The translations under genes were made by a program, and so were the position numbers. This document shows positions 1 to 10,022 of a stretch of 64,000 bases of DNA, in pieces. The notes beneath the pieces were generated by a model. The model saw only the letters and a list, made by a program, of their open reading frames with translations, was not told the origin of the DNA and did not search any database. Position 1 is the first letter of the stretch. Each line of letters starts with the position of its first letter. This DNA comes from Galdieria partita (lineage: Eukaryota; Rhodophyta; Bangiophyceae; Galdieriales; Galdieriaceae), in contig BQMJ01000037.1 of NCBI GenBank assembly GCA_025991245.1, positions 146,501-210,500 on the forward strand, written 5' to 3'.

Positions 1-988
1 AACCTTTACTTTTAATCAAGTCAATTATCCTTCCAGGAGTGCCAACCAAAATATCCACTCCTTCTCTCAGAGACTTGATTTGCTCGTATTTCGGGTCTCC
101 GCCAACTGTGAGTAATACTCTCAAATTAAACTTGGAAGCACCTAGTTTACGAATCTCTGAAGCTATTTGTTGAGCTAATTCTCTGGTTGGCGCAGTAACG
201 AGCGCGATGGGTCCTTGTCGACGCTTCGGCCTGGGTTGTGCCCAAACATGACGTATCATAGGTAGAGAATAAGCAGCAGTTTTACCTGAGCCCGTTTGTG
301 CGATTCCAAGAACGTTGCAACCGTATAATATCGCAGGAATAGCTTGTGCTTGAATTGGTGTTGGTTTGTCGTAACCAATTTCTTTGATAACTCGAAGCAA
401 GGTCTCCGGCAACTTACTTTCATAGAAAGAGACTATCGGACCCGGACATTCACCCGACACGTGAATGTTCCTTTCTGTTCTCTTTGACAACTTTTCATGG
501 TCTTTGGAATCCTCACTGGTTGAACTGTCAGTCCAAAAGTTCTTCTGAAACGGCTGCAGTGAAAAACTTTGAGGTTCTAACGGTTCCAGAGAATGTATTA
601 CTTTTCTTTTTTTAACCGCTTCGACTTCTTCATCGTCAGTCAAACCCTCGTCTTGTGTTTCTTTTGAGGCATCTGTCTCTGCAGCTTGTTTATCTCTGTA
701 GTCAAGATAACTTGTTATAGGGTCTTCCGAATCCATAAGCACTTCTTCCGAAATGAGCCTATTTTTCCTTAATTCTCCACTGATACACTGTTTTTCCAGG
801 TTTTCCATAAACGCGTCAAGTGGGTCTGTCTCGAAAGAGGACTCGTTATCGTTGGAGGACTGAAGGTTTGGCTTTACCTCATTGTCAGTAAGTACACTTT
901 GGGAAAGTTTCTCTGTTCTATTCAGATGAGAAGTTGTTTTTTCCAAACGAAAACCAGAAAAACCAAACTTGTGACCTCTTTCAGTCAT
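1..988 (-). CDS. DDX42: DEAD-box RNA helicase DDX42-like (SF3b125), 3' part outside window
   Basis: ATP-dependent RNA helicase of the U2 snRNP/SF3b-associated DDX42 type, expected in the nucleus during spliceosome assembly. Read from the ATG at 988, the protein opens with a Gly/Phe motif (KFGFSGFRLEK) like that of DDX42, followed by DPLDAFMENLEKQ and an acidic linker with SYLDYRDK. The helicase core then begins: Q motif (GYDKPTPIQAQAIP), motif I TGSGKT, motif Ia PTRELA, the GG motif, and motif Ib as VGTPGRIIDLIK. The window edge cuts the gene before the DEAD box, so motifs II-VI are not seen. I saw no intron in the visible part. It is divergent from RRP40, with only about 40 bp between the two ATGs. 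The DDX42 call over DDX46/Prp5 rests on the N-terminal motifs. Confidence 0.85.
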   Translation of the reverse strand, partial: MTERGHKFGFSGFRLEKTTSHLNRTEKLSQSVLTDNEVKPNLQSSNDNESSFETDPLDAFMENLEKQCISGELRKNRLISEEVLMDSEDPITSYLDYRDKQAAETDASKETQDEGLTDDEEVEAVKKRKVIHSLEPLEPQSFSLQPFQKNFWTDSSTSEDSKDHEKLSKRTERNIHVSGECPGPIVSFYESKLPETLLRVIKEIGYDKPTPIQAQAIPAILYGCNVLGIAQTGSGKTAAYSLPMIRHVWAQPRPKRRQGPIALVTAPTRELAQQIASEIRKLGASKFNLRVLLTVGGDPKYEQIKSLREGVDILVGTPGRIIDLIKSKG

Positions 989-1030
989 TCTTTGGCGCCT
1001 TTCCACATTTTTCTTTCAAAGAAAGGCCAA

Positions 1031-1811
1031 ATGATTTCCAAGTTCGACGACGTATTTGTTTTTCCTGGAGACAAACTGTTCAAGTTAGAGAACGGTGATA
1101 ATATTAGAATAGGTCAAGGAATTTTAAAAAAAGGAGATTGTTTGGTAGCTGTGAAGCCAGGATATTTGCACAAGGATGGCAACAAAGTTTGGGTTGAAAC
1201 AGCACAAAAACGAGTACGTTTGTGGATAAGTATTTATTTTCAGTTTTTGTCAACATTGTCTTTAGTATATACCAGCAGTTGGAGACTTGGTTATAGGTGT
1301 TGTTGTTGACCGTTCTTCGGAATTTTATCAAGTTGACGTTGGTGGTTTTTCAACTGCACTTTTGCCTTTGCTAGCTTTTGAAGGAGCTACCAAACGCAAC
1401 AGACCCCATTTGTCCGTTGGTTCTGCAGTTTATGCTCGAGTTGTTTCAGTGGATAGGGATTCGGAGCCACAGCTATCCTGTTTGCTGCCTGGAACCCAGC
1501 ACAGTTGGGTCACAGGGGAAACCGTTTTTGGAGAGCTCAAGCAAGGTAATCTTATCCACTGTTCCATAAGTCTTTGTAGAAATATTTTATTGGGACGAAA
1601 TACTGTGTTTACTGAGTTGGGAAAATATATTCCTTTTGAACAGGCAACAGGAATGAACGGACGTATATGGGTTCGTTCCCAATCCGCTGGTCACGTTGTG
1701 TTGCTGTCTAATCTTATCATTTGTTCGGAAAATATGACAAATGATCAGTTGAGTGGGATGATAAGAAGTTTGGTTTCAAAAATGACTACGCAAATGTCGC
1801 CGACGAGATGA
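1031..1811 (+). CDS. RRP40: Exosome complex component RRP40 (EXOSC3)
   Basis: Non-catalytic cap subunit of the RNA exosome, which binds RNA on its way to 3'-5' decay or processing in nucleus and cytoplasm. There are two exons with an intron at 1214-1265 (52 nt); splicing joins AQKR to YIPAVGDLVIG. The family signature is clear: an N-terminal beta domain, an S1 domain with VDVGGFSTALLPLLAFEGATKRNRP, and a KH-like C-terminus containing GMNGRIWV and a helix resembling the MTSDQ..I helix of human EXOSC3. The size of about 243 residues is normal. I chose ATG 1031 because it begins at the conserved region; an in-frame ATG at 899 would run through the start of the divergent DDX42 gene. Confidence 0.9.
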
Positions 1812-1897
1812 TTTCATTCGTTTCAGATGGAGTTGAACAAGGAAAACTAGACTATTAGGGTTGCCTTGTTGTTTTGTAATCTTTCTGTCTCTTTCGT

Positions 1898-3002
1898 TTA
1901 CTTTGTCGTTGCTCTTTCATCCTTGTGGAATATCTTCTTTCCATTTTGGCACAACTGTTGACTCATTTTGGACAGCATAGTAGAGAGGATTTTATCATCT
2001 TGTTGATTCCCTATTGTATAGTACTTTAGAATTTTGTATATTGTGTCCATCAAGTACCGCTGTTGTGAATTTCCATTATCCAGCCAACAATAACAACAGG
2101 AATAAATAAATTGGGTATAACTGAAAGGAGAAACAAAGGAGCGGTCCAACATCTTGATGATACTGTGCGTCCAATTCCATTCAGAGTTCAACAAGACAAA
2201 ACAGTCATCCGGTGTGTTCTGGTTGTTGAGTAAATATAGCAACAACTTTTGTCGATAGAAATATGCACCGTGATCAGATACATGTTGCTGTATGGATAGC
2301 TTTATCGTGTGGTATTCTTGCATCACAAAGTCTTTGGATAATACTCCAATATAGGAATGAACAAGCCACCATCGATAGTACCATACGTGGTAAGGTTTTT
2401 CAAATCGATTCACCAGAAAAGAACACAACTCCAATTCTCGCTCAATAAAGTCGCTATGAATAACAATATGCGCTGCTTGAGCAAGTATCCACTTTCTGTG
2501 TTGCCAAACCTCACTTGTCTTTGCGTTCCTCTTCAACGCAATTCGATTCACTTGAAGCTCTAAATCATATGAAACAAGATTCTGTAGTAAAAGAAACTTT
2601 CGAAAGTTCCAAATAGTAGATTGGTCAGGTTGAACAAATAACAGAAAGCGTGACAAACAGTCCCATAGTCTCCAGTGCTCAGAAAGAGATCCCCTCTTCA
2701 AGTGTTGACAGAATCTGTTGAATAACTGTAGAGCTTCCACATAGACTACAAGCAATTGGCTGCCCTGAATTACAAGTATATCTTCTTTCATTTCACAATC
2801 GAGAGTGTCTTCGGCAGTATCTGACCAAGTAACAGGTATCACTTCCAACTCTGAACTAGAGAAAACCGCTGTCAAACTATTATATCAAAACAAATAAATA
2901 CACTTACTATTCATACAACTCCACTGCTCTGAGAACAATAGAAAGCTGTTTGGATATTTCAGGAGGAGGAGGAGGAGGAAGTTCACAAGTCGAATCAGCC
3001 AT
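1898..3002 (-). CDS. PTAR1: Protein prenyltransferase alpha-subunit repeat protein (PTAR1-like)
   Basis: Homologue of PTAR1, the alpha-type subunit of the geranylgeranyltransferase III that modifies SNAREs such as Ykt6. The protein has PFTA repeats: TIWNFRKFLL, SEVWQHRKWIL, HVWYYRWWLV, then VSDHGAYFYRQKLLLYLL, which matches the PTAR1 signature VSDH..FHYRQ. Exon 1 (3002-2908) starts MADSTCELPPPP and contains a run of six prolines encoded by a CCT repeat. The intron is 2856-2907 (52 nt); a nearer AG would give a 31-nt intron in the same frame, which is less likely. About 350 residues in total. It could be confused with the FNTA or RabGGTA alpha subunit, but the VSDH block favours PTAR1. Confidence 0.83.
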
Positions 3003-3194
3003 AATCCTATGAGAACATCCCGTTGACACTTTATAACCCACAGAAACGCCTGACTTTAAGTTTCCACCTGGTGAAGAGTGTTTATGAAAAGACTTTCATC
3101 GACAACAAAAGACAGACCTGTTGGAATTCTCCGGTCACAACATTGTCATGGGATGACAAAATGAACAACTCTAGTGACTATCGGTTTTTTTGTA

Positions 3195-3237
<43 letters not shown>

Positions 3238-3835
3238 CATCCTTCGATTGAGTTGTGCGGATAAACAAATAAGAGTTGACACAGTACTTATCATGAATAT
3301 CATGCCTTGTAATCATTCCCAAGGAAATATCTACTTTTTCAAACTTTCTTCTTCCTTCTTTCTTGAAAAGGTTATTCTTGCCATTTTTAGTTGCAGTCTC
3401 TTTGATTCCTGTCTCATAGCTGTTCTTCTTCCTATGATATGCAGTTTGCGCTCACTTCACAGCCATCATCAATGATGAAAGTTTCCTGGATGTTGTTCAA
3501 TCATGGAGTTGCTAGTGAATAAGATCGCTTATTCTTCTCTAAATGTGTGTTGTTTCCAAAATCAAATAAACTCAAAAGAAAGATAATACCATCAACGATG
3601 TATATCAAGAAACCTAAAAAGGTTGGGTAAATGTCCAACTCATTGGCTTTCATTCAGATAGTTGTAACTTTTTAAAGAAACTGACGCAATATCACAATAG
3701 AAAAATCAAAAAGAGCCAATTCTAATGGAAACACTATATATACATCACCACATGAATCTTTCACAACAACACAATATATATATATATATATGCCTAGCAA
3801 GGGGCTCTTCCAATACAACCGTTCCCAATGGATAT
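3003..3835. other. Intergenic region with microsatellites, no gene seen
   Basis: This stretch lies between the PTAR1 5' end and the 3' end of the NUDIX gene. The open frames here are short and have no recognisable motifs. It carries a compound (CT)n(AT)n microsatellite at about 3199-3237 and a second TA run near 3774-3791. Confidence 0.6.
3199..3237. repeat. Compound (CT)n-(AT)n microsatellite
   Basis: About ten CT units run directly into about ten AT units, in the intergenic space upstream of PTAR1. A simple sequence repeat of this kind is expected to vary in length between strains. Confidence 0.9.
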
Positions 3836-4825
3836 TTACCACTTGGAAGGAATCCACCAACGAACCATTCGGTTTACAGGTATGAAAAATGGATCATCCA
3901 ATCGTTTCTCCAATACAGGTTGCAACAAGTCTGCTGTTGCTGCCAATGTAAGTCCCCAAAGCCATAAGGGATCTTGGTGATCTTCATGCGCAACTAAACC
4001 ATCCTGTGCATATTGAATGGAAACTATCCAAGGTCTCAAAGAAATTGCAGAAAAATAAACTCTATCTAGAGCAAGCCAATCAAAAATGCGTTTCGGAAAA
4101 ATATAAGAAAGATAACGGAACAACTCAATATCCCATTTTCGTTCGATTGCTTTGTTGCAAAGCAGTTGGTGACCATAAACCAGAAAAGTGTCCAGTGAAA
4201 CCCAAAAAGCAGCAGCTACTTCAGAGATACAAAGCTTTAGTGGTGGAGTTTCCAATTTCAGTTGGATAAAAACTAAATCCTATTTCATATCACTCGATGA
4301 GATGAACAAAGAGTGCTTACCAAACGCACAATAAGCAGAGTTCCTCAAACCTCTGTTCCGCAGTTTTATTTCACGATCACTCAGTCTTCCTATGCATAGA
4401 AAGTGTTGCGAGTTTCCAATATCTAAACCTATTTCCTCTTTGGTCTCTCGAATGGCTGTTTCTATATCCATTTCATTTTCCTCTTGACGGCCTCCAGGAA
4501 ACGCTATATGCCCTGACCAGGGATCACTAGACTTTGTCGCTCTCTGAATATAGAGAATTTGAAGATTACTAGCTCCCGTAGCTTCCACATGTTGCAAGAG
4601 TTCTCGTAAGCTACAAGTAGCATAGGCTGGAACATCTCCTGGCAAGTAACCAAAACGCAATATAATGGCAACAGCTGCTCTTCTAGTTGCTGGTAATAGT
4701 CGCAAGGAACGAGAAACCAGAGAATACAGTAAGTGTCTTTCGAGTTTTTGGATTGCATAAGGATCCTTCCATGACGGCTTACCATTTCCTCCACTACTCA
4801 TGGCCACACGGAGAAAATAGCTCAA
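3836..4825 (-). CDS. NUDIX hydrolase, CoA-pyrophosphatase-like
   Basis: Two-exon NUDIX hydrolase, intron 4273-4320 (48 nt), joining YCAFG to VFIQLKLETPPLKLC. The NUDIX box GX5EX7REUXEEXGU is complete (GRQEEN-E-MDIETAI-RETKEEIGL), and the preceding DPWSGHIAFPGG block is typical of the CoA/nucleoside-diphosphate branch related to NUDT7/NUDT8 and bacterial CoA pyrophosphatases. The C-terminal exon carries the EVAAAFWVSLD element usual after the box in this group. The protein is about 310 residues. Two nearby ATGs, 4825 and 4801, are both possible starts. I see no peroxisomal C-terminal tripeptide. The substrate is inferred only from family resemblance. Confidence 0.8.
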
Positions 4826-5003
4826 TATGCCATTTCTTACGTTTCATTCGAGAGATGCTGTGTGTCCCTTCTTCGGGACTACCAAGTTATCAACGCAATA
4901 ATGTCAAAAGATGGGTTTATCTACAAGCACTGACTTATGTAAGCTATCTCTTATAAATATTCGACATAAGACTCATCAAAATCTAAGGATATCAAGTTCA
5001 TTA

Positions 5004-5792
5004 TCACCTTCTTCTGTTTGTTAGTTGTTCTTCATTCATTTCCTTACAAGACTCGTTAGGAACGCGCACTGGGTTACTGTTTTGGGCAGCAACGGCAAAT
5101 ATGTTATGAAAGACACTAAAATCGACATATGTAAATAAACAATTATCATCCATGAAATGACCTAAACCAGAAACATCCACTTGTACAGAAACAACTCCTG
5201 GTGCGTGCGAAGGAGTAACGCAAGTTAAAACAGTATCTGAATAGGTTGTGCACCCAACAACTATCCGACCAAAGCGAACTCGTAAGCCATGACGAAAATG
5301 GTTACCAACAATTTGGACTTTAGAACCACCACAACTCAGACCCATGTTGGGGTGAATTTCTCGTATAATCGGTCGAGTTTCACGGCAAGACATGTCGGAA
5401 AGTTCCTCTGTTGTAGTTTCTGAGTGGTTATCGGAGGAGAAAACTTGTTCCAACGAGTCCTCTGTTAAGGAGCCACGAGACTTTCCTTCCAAACAAGCGA
5501 CAGAAGAATCCTTGCGCCTCACAACACGAACTACATCCCCATCCATCAAACCAATACTTGACAAACTCAAGCTATCGTCTTGTAAACATTTTCCTCTAAA
5601 AACCAACCAAAAGAATCGCGACCTCGTTGAACCTGCACTCTCCAGGCAAGTTGTCTGGTCACCTTCTTCCAGTGAAAACCACGTATTCTCAACAGTATCG
5701 TGTAACTTTCCTACTGTAGCATCTTCTTCCAAAAGAATAGTAATTCTTGAACCTAACTGGTTGTCTACAACAGGTTCTAGGAAAATGTGCAT
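5004..5792 (-). CDS. Ubiquitin-like plus IPT/TIG domain protein
   Basis: Single-exon protein of 262 residues with an unusual pairing. Residues about 1-95 form a ubiquitin-like fold (TILLEEDATVGKL ... FRGKCLQDDSLSLSSIGLMDGDVVRV), with the order beta-hairpin, helix, 'L.D...L...G..DG..V' seen in UBL domains. A Ser/Glu-rich linker follows (about 100-138). Residues about 140-225 are an IPT/TIG immunoglobulin-like domain: PIIREIHPNMGLSCGGSKV, VRFG, TCVTPSHAPGVVSVQV. TIG domains occur in transcription factors such as CAMTA and EBF and in surface receptors; there is no membrane segment or DNA-binding domain here. The function is unknown. I inferred the domains by eye and know of no named family with this architecture. 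Confidence 0.7.
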   Translation of the reverse strand: MHIFLEPVVDNQLGSRITILLEEDATVGKLHDTVENTWFSLEEGDQTTCLESAGSTRSRFFWLVFRGKCLQDDSLSLSSIGLMDGDVVRVVRRKDSSVACLEGKSRGSLTEDSLEQVFSSDNHSETTTEELSDMSCRETRPIIREIHPNMGLSCGGSKVQIVGNHFRHGLRVRFGRIVVGCTTYSDTVLTCVTPSHAPGVVSVQVDVSGLGHFMDDNCLFTYVDFSVFHNIFAVAAQNSNPVRVPNESCKEMNEEQLTNRRR

Positions 5793-5935
5793 CTTGTCCT
5801 CTCAATTCTGAACAAATCAAGCATTGGATTTGTACCCAACTCTCAAGTTGTTGGAGAAAAATGCAGACCCTACATCATGGCGCCATCATGAGCCAATAGA
5901 GCTTTCAATCGAATAAGGAAACAAAGGCAACTTGC

Positions 5936-6736
5936 ATGTTATTCATATTTGTTGGTGAAAATTTTTCAAAATGCTTTTTTTCCAAGTTGCGTTATCATAC
6001 GAGAAGGCGCGTTGTTTTGAGCCCAACGGCATGCACAACTCGAAAGCATCCAACCCATTTGTCTCTGCAAGCTAGTTCTCAACGTTCAGAAAAATCTGGT
6101 TTTTCTTTTTGGGTGCGAGAGTTGGCTAGCAGACTACATTGGCCACTCATTTTATACACTCCTCCGTTATACTGGTTTTTACGCCAGCTGGCACCTGGAA
6201 GTGGCCTTCTTTTGAGTCAGAGAATTCAGTTTGCCACGCTTGCGATATTTCTTTGTGAATTATTTCGATGTTTATTGCAAGATTTGGCAAATCTAGGTGT
6301 TGCTGTTGGAAGAAGACTAGTTTGGTTGCGAAAATATCACGAGTGGAAAGCTATTGGAAGGGAACCTCTTGGTGCATTATCGCAGAGTGTTCCGTTGTGG
6401 GAGCTGCGTCGCCATTTTTATGTGCTCATAGGCACAGCTGTATTGGAACTGGTCAGTTTTTATGAAGCTATCTTTTGGCGTGAACGTGTGGGTTTGACGT
6501 TGTTGATTCTCTCGCAATGTTTTTTCAATGCTATGACAGAGCTCGAAATTGCACAAGATGGGAGCTGTAAGAGGGTGCAGTTACAAGCACGTGCGCTTAT
6601 GTTGGTTGGAGATGGGGTGTATTTGGTAGTATGTTTATTGTATTATCTTGGAATTTTTCCGTTGATTACATCCAGTTGTTGTCTTGTGTTGTTGTTGGTT
6701 TATTTAGGATTAAAGTATATGCGTCCAAGTAGATAA
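5936..6736 (+). CDS. Predicted plastid-targeted membrane protein, unknown function
   Basis: 266-residue intronless ORF. The first 55 or so residues are rich in Arg, Ser and Thr and low in acidic residues, as in plastid transit peptides. The rest contains several hydrophobic segments: about 70-95, 145-165, 185-200, 225-240, and the C-terminal 240-262. Charged loops lie between them. I do not recognise the family. The predicted start ATG 5936 lies about 145 bp from the divergent UBL-IPT start. Plastid envelope or thylakoid location is inference only. Confidence 0.6.
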   Translation: MLFIFVGENFSKCFFSKLRYHTRRRVVLSPTACTTRKHPTHLSLQASSQRSEKSGFSFWVRELASRLHWPLILYTPPLYWFLRQLAPGSGLLLSQRIQFATLAIFLCELFRCLLQDLANLGVAVGRRLVWLRKYHEWKAIGREPLGALSQSVPLWELRRHFYVLIGTAVLELVSFYEAIFWRERVGLTLLILSQCFFNAMTELEIAQDGSCKRVQLQARALMLVGDGVYLVVCLLYYLGIFPLITSSCCLVLLLVYLGLKYMRPSR

Positions 6737-6977
6737 AGAGGTGCATCGTCTTATTGTAAAAAGCTTTTTTGTTGTAAACATGTTTATAAGAAATGAAGTG
6801 TCGGTAGTTGGGCATTTTGAAGACGAGGACATCGTGTCCGTGATTGGATTTGGCGGGTAAGCCATCGTGTCTTCCCACATTGGGAAGATGATAGCCTGAA
6901 AGTGGGGTTGGGATAGCCAACCGTGATTGTCCTGTTATCTATTCAACATAGTTTAGTATCACTTAAAGGTTGCAGTT

Positions 6978-8450
6978 ATGAATATGGTTACCAACAGGTC
7001 TACTGCTTGCGACCATGATAACCAATCCAATGGTTTGATGAAAAGCCATGACAGCCATGTCGCTTCAGCAGCTGAGAAACTGAGACAACGATTGATTGAA
7101 CTTCAAAAACAGCAACATACGTTTTCTCCTCTCGACGTCGAACAAAAGAATTCATTTCTACCCAATGATATACGGCAGCTGAAGGAACAGTTGAAAGCTC
7201 AGTTGGAGCAAGCTGACAAATACTACATGGATATGCAATCGAAACATGCTGCTCATACATATCATGCAAAAGAGACGAACAGGGAAACTGAAAATATGAG
7301 CATATCTACGCATTCTAAGGAGCCATTGTGGGATAACAAAAAGGAAGTGACCAACAATGATTCGGTAGAGTCGTTGGAAAAAGAGATTGCTATGCTTCGT
7401 GAATGCCTTGCAAAGTATCCAAATAGGAATCCGCAATGGACAGAAAACCGAGATGCTATCTCTCGTGAACAAAATGTGAGCGAACATTCTCCTCAACACA
7501 ACCCATCATCATCCATCGAACCTTCTTCTACTCCATCGATGTATCATGAGCATGGAAATGAATTAGGCTTATCCAAAGATAATGCTCATAATGAGCAGAT
7601 AGACAAATCGCATACAGATGAAGGAAACAAACTGCATTTAGAGTATGCACAACAACGACTGCTGCAAGCACAAGAAGAATATGAAAATGCATTGAAAATG
7701 TCCAAAATGGCGCCGATTTCTCAAACGAAGAGAAAAACTACAGACTGTCAGACAGCAGAGAATTGTTTGGATACCAGAAAAGAAAATGGCAAGCTACTTT
7801 GTCCTCTACATGAGTATTTCAGTCTTTCAGCTCCTTACATTTTGAAACTGGAGTCTTATCTCCAATCTTCAGGAGAAGAAACTTGGAAACAAATAGCTCG
7901 TTTGGTTCAACATTGTGGTATTCAAGAAATCAAGGAAATGTTGTTTTTTTGTGTGGACAAATTCATTCAAAGAAGTGAAGAACAACAAGAAGAAGAGAAG
8001 AAGATAATGAATCTAGAACATACATTGGAGAGAATACAAATGGAAAACAAGGAAAGAATTCGACAACAAGAAGAAATAGAAAGCCGACTCAGAGATGAAC
8101 TTGAAAGATGTCAGACTGACCTGTCGAAAGCCGAATTGTCTCTCGATGTTGCGCTTTCAGAAAAACTTGTTTTAGAAAATCGTACGCCTACATGGGAGCT
8201 TTGTGAAACATTGGAAACTAGGCTGGAAAAACTAGAAACACGTCGCAACAAACGTGAAAAGGAACTTCATCGTCAAATCGCAGAAAAGAATCATATTATT
8301 GAAGAACTAAAACAGCAAATATCCAACAAAGATAACGAGACAAGCAGACTTTATTCAGAAGTACAGCATTTGCTACAAAATGTGGAGCAACTTCGTAGCG
8401 CTTGGGCAGCACAACAAGGAGAACAACCTCGTTCAAGAAGGAAAGCATGA
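6978..8450 (+). CDS. Coiled-coil protein, unknown function
   Basis: 490-residue intronless protein. Residues about 25-150 are polar with short coiled-coil stretches (AAEKLRQRLIELQKQQ and SVESLEKEIAMLREC). A low-complexity middle contains the phrase HSPQHNPSSSIEPSSTPS. A more conserved-looking globular patch follows at about 275-335 (CPLHEYFSLSAPYILKLESY ... WKQIARLVQHCGIQEIKEML). A long continuous coiled coil occupies about 340-480. The tail is basic (PRSRRKA). It could be a cytoskeletal or centrosome-type protein, but I cannot assign a family. Confidence 0.7.
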   Translation: MNMVTNRSTACDHDNQSNGLMKSHDSHVASAAEKLRQRLIELQKQQHTFSPLDVEQKNSFLPNDIRQLKEQLKAQLEQADKYYMDMQSKHAAHTYHAKETNRETENMSISTHSKEPLWDNKKEVTNNDSVESLEKEIAMLRECLAKYPNRNPQWTENRDAISREQNVSEHSPQHNPSSSIEPSSTPSMYHEHGNELGLSKDNAHNEQIDKSHTDEGNKLHLEYAQQRLLQAQEEYENALKMSKMAPISQTKRKTTDCQTAENCLDTRKENGKLLCPLHEYFSLSAPYILKLESYLQSSGEETWKQIARLVQHCGIQEIKEMLFFCVDKFIQRSEEQQEEEKKIMNLEHTLERIQMENKERIRQQEEIESRLRDELERCQTDLSKAELSLDVALSEKLVLENRTPTWELCETLETRLEKLETRRNKREKELHRQIAEKNHIIEELKQQISNKDNETSRLYSEVQHLLQNVEQLRSAWAAQQGEQPRSRRKA

Positions 8451-8787
8451 AGTATCGTCTTGTGAAGAATCACTTTACGGCATGAAAGCCTTGTGAAATA
8501 TTTCATTATTAAGTGTAAAATGGACGTTACAGCACTTTTACTATCAACACTTGTAACGATCAGCATCTTGCCATTACAATCTTTGAGAACAAAGTTTTCC
8601 TTTTGTCTATAAAGAAAAGTATTCTTGGAGACTATATTTATTATATGTGCCTAAATGTCTCTATTCTTCTTCGATAACACTGATAAGAAAATAAAATATG
8701 ACATATTCTATAGACATCTCGGAAGGTCTTGATTCATTGGACCAATAGGGAGAGTCTCCACTAAAGAAACACAGCAAGTTCCTTGTC
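8451..8787. other. Convergent intergenic spacer, nothing recognised
   Basis: Spacer between the 3' ends of the coiled-coil gene and the BAP31-like gene. It is AT-rich and holds no open frame with motifs or RNA signature that I could see. Confidence 0.5.
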
Positions 8788-9521
8788 TTACACAATCTTC
8801 TTAGATTCGGTAGTTGGTTTGAAACTTTTCAATTCTTTACTTTTTGCCTTGTCGGGTGTTTTCTTGGAGTGTTGGTCTTGGTTGCTACTGGTTGGTCCAA
8901 GGTCACTTGGTTGTTCCGAACTAGTTCCGCTGGTGAACTTGGTTTCCAACTGAGACTCCAGTACGTTGATTCTGGATGTCAATTCAAATAGTTTACTTAT
9001 CACGAAAAGCAGGGTAAGACTGAAGCTTGCCAAATAAAAGTTCTGAGTAGCCACTGTCAACATGTTTCGACACCACCACTGAAATACTTACTCTCTGCGA
9101 ACGAAACTGCCTTTGCTTTAAAGTATGTACTTCAAAAGAAACTGCATTAGAGAGCAATCCATTCGCTGCCGTTTGCTCTGAGAGCTTCAGTTGCACTCGA
9201 TACGCGTCCTAGTTTTGGAATACGTAAAAATTGATCACGAAATAGCAGACAGAGATTTACACACGGTTAGACTTTCAATCATTCCAAAAAACAAACTTAA
9301 GCTAATATAGTTGATAAATTTAGCCAAGTGCAAAAACTGAGAACCTGTTGCCAGCAGTCGAAGTACTAGACGACGTACTCTCTTTGGCAAAGGCAACTAG
9401 AATAACGGAGTTGAAGGGTAGACTCAGAGGAAAAGTAATCGGCACCCACCACAAGTAAAGCTACTATGGCAATTTCAGTACAAAGGAATAGGTAGACGAG
9501 CAACCATAACATATTTTTCAT
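8788..9521 (-). CDS. BAP31/Yet-like ER membrane protein
   Basis: Four-exon gene for a protein of about 191 residues related to B-cell receptor-associated protein 31 and yeast Yet1/3, ER membrane proteins with sorting/chaperone roles. Exons: 9521-9450, 9396-9265, 9208-9092, 9042-8788; introns of 53, 56 and 49 nt. The spliced product begins MKNMLWLLVYLFLCTEI (TM1), then LPLPKRVRRLVLRLL, TM2 around INYISLSLFFGMIESL, a luminal/cytosolic helix, and RSQRNFYLASFSLTLLFVI, which matches the BAP31 hallmark RAQRNLYIAGFSLLLSF. The C-terminus is Lys/Ser-rich with a short coiled-coil (RINVLESQLETK) and lacks a clear KKXX. No single open frame covers the gene; only the splice reconstruction shows it. Confidence 0.8.
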
Positions 9522-10022
9522 GGGTTCCACACAAGTTTTCAATATCGTTCAATCGTCTAATTTGTATCCAACGTGGACTATTTTCCCCCAAAGAAAGAAA
9601 GAGATACTCACTTCTTTGGTATTGAACAATATATGGCAAATTCTTTGTAGATGGCTTTTCACATTGAACTGTTTATCTATAGTATCCCTACGATAGCTTG
9701 TGATAGCTATGCAAATGAGTGGACAAGTACAATTTTTTGAACAAACTAGTTATCTTCTACATGATCAAACAGACATTTATTCGTATGTTAAGAGATCATG
9801 AATAGCAATGCATCCTGTTTCCTTTTTAGTGTATTCCTACGCATGCGAAACCAGACGATCCATTGCAAAATCATCATCGAGTGTAAATGATGAGAAGAAT
9901 CGATTTGAACCGCAAAGCCGTGGGGATTCGAATCTCCGCCAAGTCATCGGATTGGCGTTTACATCCTCTTATTGCTGCTGGTTAGCTCAGGTACTTGAGA
10001 GTATCAGTTTCTATGCTGTGTA
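9522..10022. other. Intergenic region upstream of glutamyl-tRNA reductase
   Basis: Non-coding as far as I can see. A short open frame at 9808-10023 has no motifs. It includes a small palindromic hairpin at 9922-9937 (GGGGA-TTCGAA-TCTCC) that superficially resembles a tRNA T-arm. Confidence 0.5.

Noticed and set aside
9900-9990. tRNA-like T-arm (GGGGATTCGAATCTCC) upstream of glutamyl-tRNA reductase; possible permuted or split tRNA of the kind known in Cyanidiophyceae
   Set aside because: The loop is six bases rather than seven, the B-box consensus fails at its first base, and I could not find a matching acceptor stem or D-arm in either gene order.
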